The translations under genes and the position numbers were made by a program. Positions 5,337 through 6,629 of a stretch of 6,629 nucleotides of DNA are shown in pieces (positions within the stretch are counted from its first letter, which is position 1; every line of letters starts with the position of its first letter). The stretch comes from Clostridiaceae bacterium (GTDB taxonomy: Bacteria; Bacillota; Clostridia; Monoglobales; Firm-18): NCBI GenBank assembly GCA_012511915.1, contig JAAZFB010000086.1, positions 1 through 6,629 on the forward strand, given 5' to 3'. The notes beneath the pieces are model-generated. The model worked only from the letters and a program-made list of their open reading frames with translations, searched no databases and was not told where the DNA came from.

Positions 5337-6479
5337 AATCGGTGAGTTTATATAATCAAGATTGCCTTTTCTTTGGTCGGTATCCGGATACATTAATGAA
5401 TATAAATTAGTAGCCAAAATATCATAAGTCAGCATTTGGGTTATGTTAGCATCTGCCACTTTTGTAATAATCGGAATTTTTGCTGTTTTTTTGATTTTAT
5501 TCAGCATTTCCCTACCTCTATCGTTTAGTCCAAGAATTCTGATGTATTCCGGCGGTTTAGTAATTTCTGCATTTGTAATGCCTATCAGGCTGTTTATTAT
5601 AATGCGTCTTATCCGTGAGTATGTATATCTTCTTGTTTTAACACATGATATTACTTCTTCCACCGTTGTGTGATAAATTGCCGCTCTTTTTATGCGGTTC
5701 TCAATCCCTTCAGCTACTCCGCTTATTTCGGCAAGCTGATTAATCGGAATTGACCTTAAATGAGCCATAACGCCGTTATCTAAACTTTTAAATGTTACAG
5801 GAGCTCTCTTGTTATTTATTTCCTGTTGCAGCAGCTCATGCGCAATATTTGGCATATATTCGTCACATTTTGACATATTATTCCTTATATATGATGCGCT
5901 GCCTAATTTATCATGCCCGCAGCCTATGCGCTTTACAGGGATAGGTATAATATTGCTTTTGCTTTTAAGCAGAGCCTTTATATATTCAACCGCTAATATA
6001 TTGTTGGGTGAATATAATACACTGCTCACGCCAAATTTCGATGCTGCCTCCTCCCTTGCTGCCGGAAAACTTTTTCCGTCCTTTAGACTGTTGGCAAGAA
6101 AAGCGCGGAATTCGTCCGATTCATTAACCAAAACTTCAGCCGCCGCTTTCAAATTTGCAATTTTATCATCTTCTGCACCAAAGCTTATATAGTCTGCACC
6201 AATGCTGTCCAACAACCTAACACCGCCTGTTGCAAAATATTCCGCTGATTGAGCACAATAAACCGTCGGCAGTTCGATTACCAAATCAACACCACAACTA
6301 AGGGCCATTTTTGATCGTGCCCACTTGTTGCAGATAGCCGGTTCACCCCGCTGGACAAAACTACCACTCATAACGGCGACGGTATAATTTGCATCTGAGA
6401 GCTCTTTTGCCCTATTTAACTGATGCAAATGACCGTTGTGAAACGGATTGTATTCAGCAATAATTCCGACAATTTTCAT
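5328..6479 (-). CDS. tmcAL: tRNA(Met) cytidine acetate ligase TmcAL (YlbM family)
   Basis: A 383-residue member of the HIGH-nucleotidyltransferase family that includes B. subtilis TmcAL (formerly YlbM). TmcAL uses ATP and acetate to form N4-acetylcytidine at the wobble position of elongator tRNA-Met. The N-terminal motif GIIAEYNPFHNGHLHQL carries the HxGH signature (H14, G16, H17). Family blocks follow: VAVMSGSFVQRGEPAI at 34-49, DLVIELPTVYCAQSAEYFA at 65-83, SPNNILAVEYIKAL at 157-170, SASYIRN at 194-200 and KTRRYTYSRIRRI near 281-293. The length is near normal for the family. The ATG at 6479 is preceded on the minus strand by GGGGA with 7 nt spacing. It is the first gene of the leftward set, but the downstream recombinase-lexA pair has its own promoter. 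It appears complete. Confidence 0.93.
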   Translation of the reverse strand: MKIVGIIAEYNPFHNGHLHQLNRAKELSDANYTVAVMSGSFVQRGEPAICNKWARSKMALSCGVDLVIELPTVYCAQSAEYFATGGVRLLDSIGADYISFGAEDDKIANLKAAAEVLVNESDEFRAFLANSLKDGKSFPAAREEAASKFGVSSVLYSPNNILAVEYIKALLKSKSNIIPIPVKRIGCGHDKLGSASYIRNNMSKCDEYMPNIAHELLQQEINNKRAPVTFKSLDNGVMAHLRSIPINQLAEISGVAEGIENRIKRAAIYHTTVEEVISCVKTRRYTYSRIRRIIINSLIGITNAEITKPPEYIRILGLNDRGREMLNKIKKTAKIPIITKVADANITQMLTYDILATNLYSLMYPDTDQRKGNLDYINSPIIV

Positions 6480-6506
6480 ATTCGCATCCCCAATAATTCA
6501 GTGGTA

Positions 6507-6521
6507 GTGTCAAATTGACAC
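6507..6521. promoter_or_regulatory. 15-bp near-perfect palindrome upstream of tmcAL, possible operator
   Basis: GTGTCAA-A-TTGACAC gives 7-bp arms around a single base, 28-42 nt before the tmcAL ATG. It overlaps the start point predicted from the weak promoter candidate at 6526-6554. Size and symmetry suit a dimeric repressor site, but no regulator can be named. Confidence 0.35.
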
Positions 6522-6525
6522 CCCT

Positions 6526-6554
6526 ATTTTTTTAATAAAACCTTTTATTTTCAA
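6526..6554 (-). promoter_or_regulatory. Weak promoter candidate for tmcAL
   Basis: On the minus strand TTGAAA (6549-6554) is 17 bp from AAAAAT (6526-6531), four of six to TATAAT. The region is so AT-rich that a chance match is likely. The rest of 6480-6629 holds no supported gene: it has a small AACCTTT/AAAGGTT hairpin at 6539-6559, a C-run at 6590-6595 and a TATAAT at 6605-6610 on the plus strand with no convincing -35. Confidence 0.25.
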
Positions 6555-6629
6555 AGGTTACAGAGTTTTTTATAAATAAAAAACAATGACCCCCCTTTTT
6601 CCTGTATAATTGAGTTTACTAGTCCACAA

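Noticed and set aside
5809..6192. Open frame of 127 codons on the plus strand, rich in hydrophobic residues and Ser
   Set aside because: It is antisense to conserved tmcAL sequence. Its composition follows from reading that gene backwards. The frame at 5443-5673 is rejected for the same reason.
6552..6587. Tiny minus-strand frame starting TTG after a G-run (about 11 codons), a possible leader peptide
   Set aside because: It is too short, AT-biased and has a weak start. Nothing in it suggests attenuation control of tmcAL.
6605..6610. TATAAT on the plus strand near the right edge
   Set aside because: No acceptable -35 is found at 16-18 bp upstream, and the driven gene would be outside the window.

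Overview
The window looks like chromosomal DNA from a low-GC Gram-positive bacterium, most likely a member of the Clostridia. It is AT-rich and has purine-rich ribosome binding sites and TTG/GTG starts. It carries a Firmicutes-type LexA, a COG4100 (YnbB-like) PLP enzyme and TmcAL. I cannot fix the genus. No tRNA, rRNA, CRISPR array or insertion sequence is visible.

Left half (1-3558, plus strand): four tightly packed genes form one apparent operon. The first is the C-terminal third of an M42-family aminopeptidase that runs in from the left edge. The second is a complete M42 peptidase with an intact metal/catalytic set. The third is an M42 paralogue in which the bridging Asp, both Glu of the catalytic EE pair and the C-terminal His are all replaced (N, HH, N), so it is a probable pseudoenzyme. 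The fourth is a PLP-dependent enzyme of the methionine gamma-lyase / 'aluminium resistance' family. Every junction overlaps (7, 13 and 4 nt), which suggests translational coupling. A three-gene M42 set with one dead member suggests a hetero-oligomeric peptidase particle or a regulatory/binding subunit; this is inference.

Middle (3552-3599): a long AT-rich hairpin lies between the convergent PLP-enzyme gene and lexA and probably ends or protects both transcripts.

Right half (3620-6479, minus strand): reading leftwards, tmcAL (tRNA-Met cytidine acetate ligase) comes first. A 100-bp gap with a good sigma-A-type promoter follows, then a XerC/D-like tyrosine recombinase, and 3 nt later lexA. The leader of the recombinase-lexA unit holds a perfect 14-bp inverted repeat with a short central segment. 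No canonical GAAC-N4-GTTC SOS box is visible in that gap. LexA keeps its Ser/Lys dyad, but the usual Ala-Gly scissile bond is Asp-Cys, so its self-cleavage is in doubt.

The observations most worth following are the M42 pseudoenzyme in its coupled trio, the LexA with a non-standard cleavage site and no visible SOS box, and the inverted repeat beside the recombinase gene.
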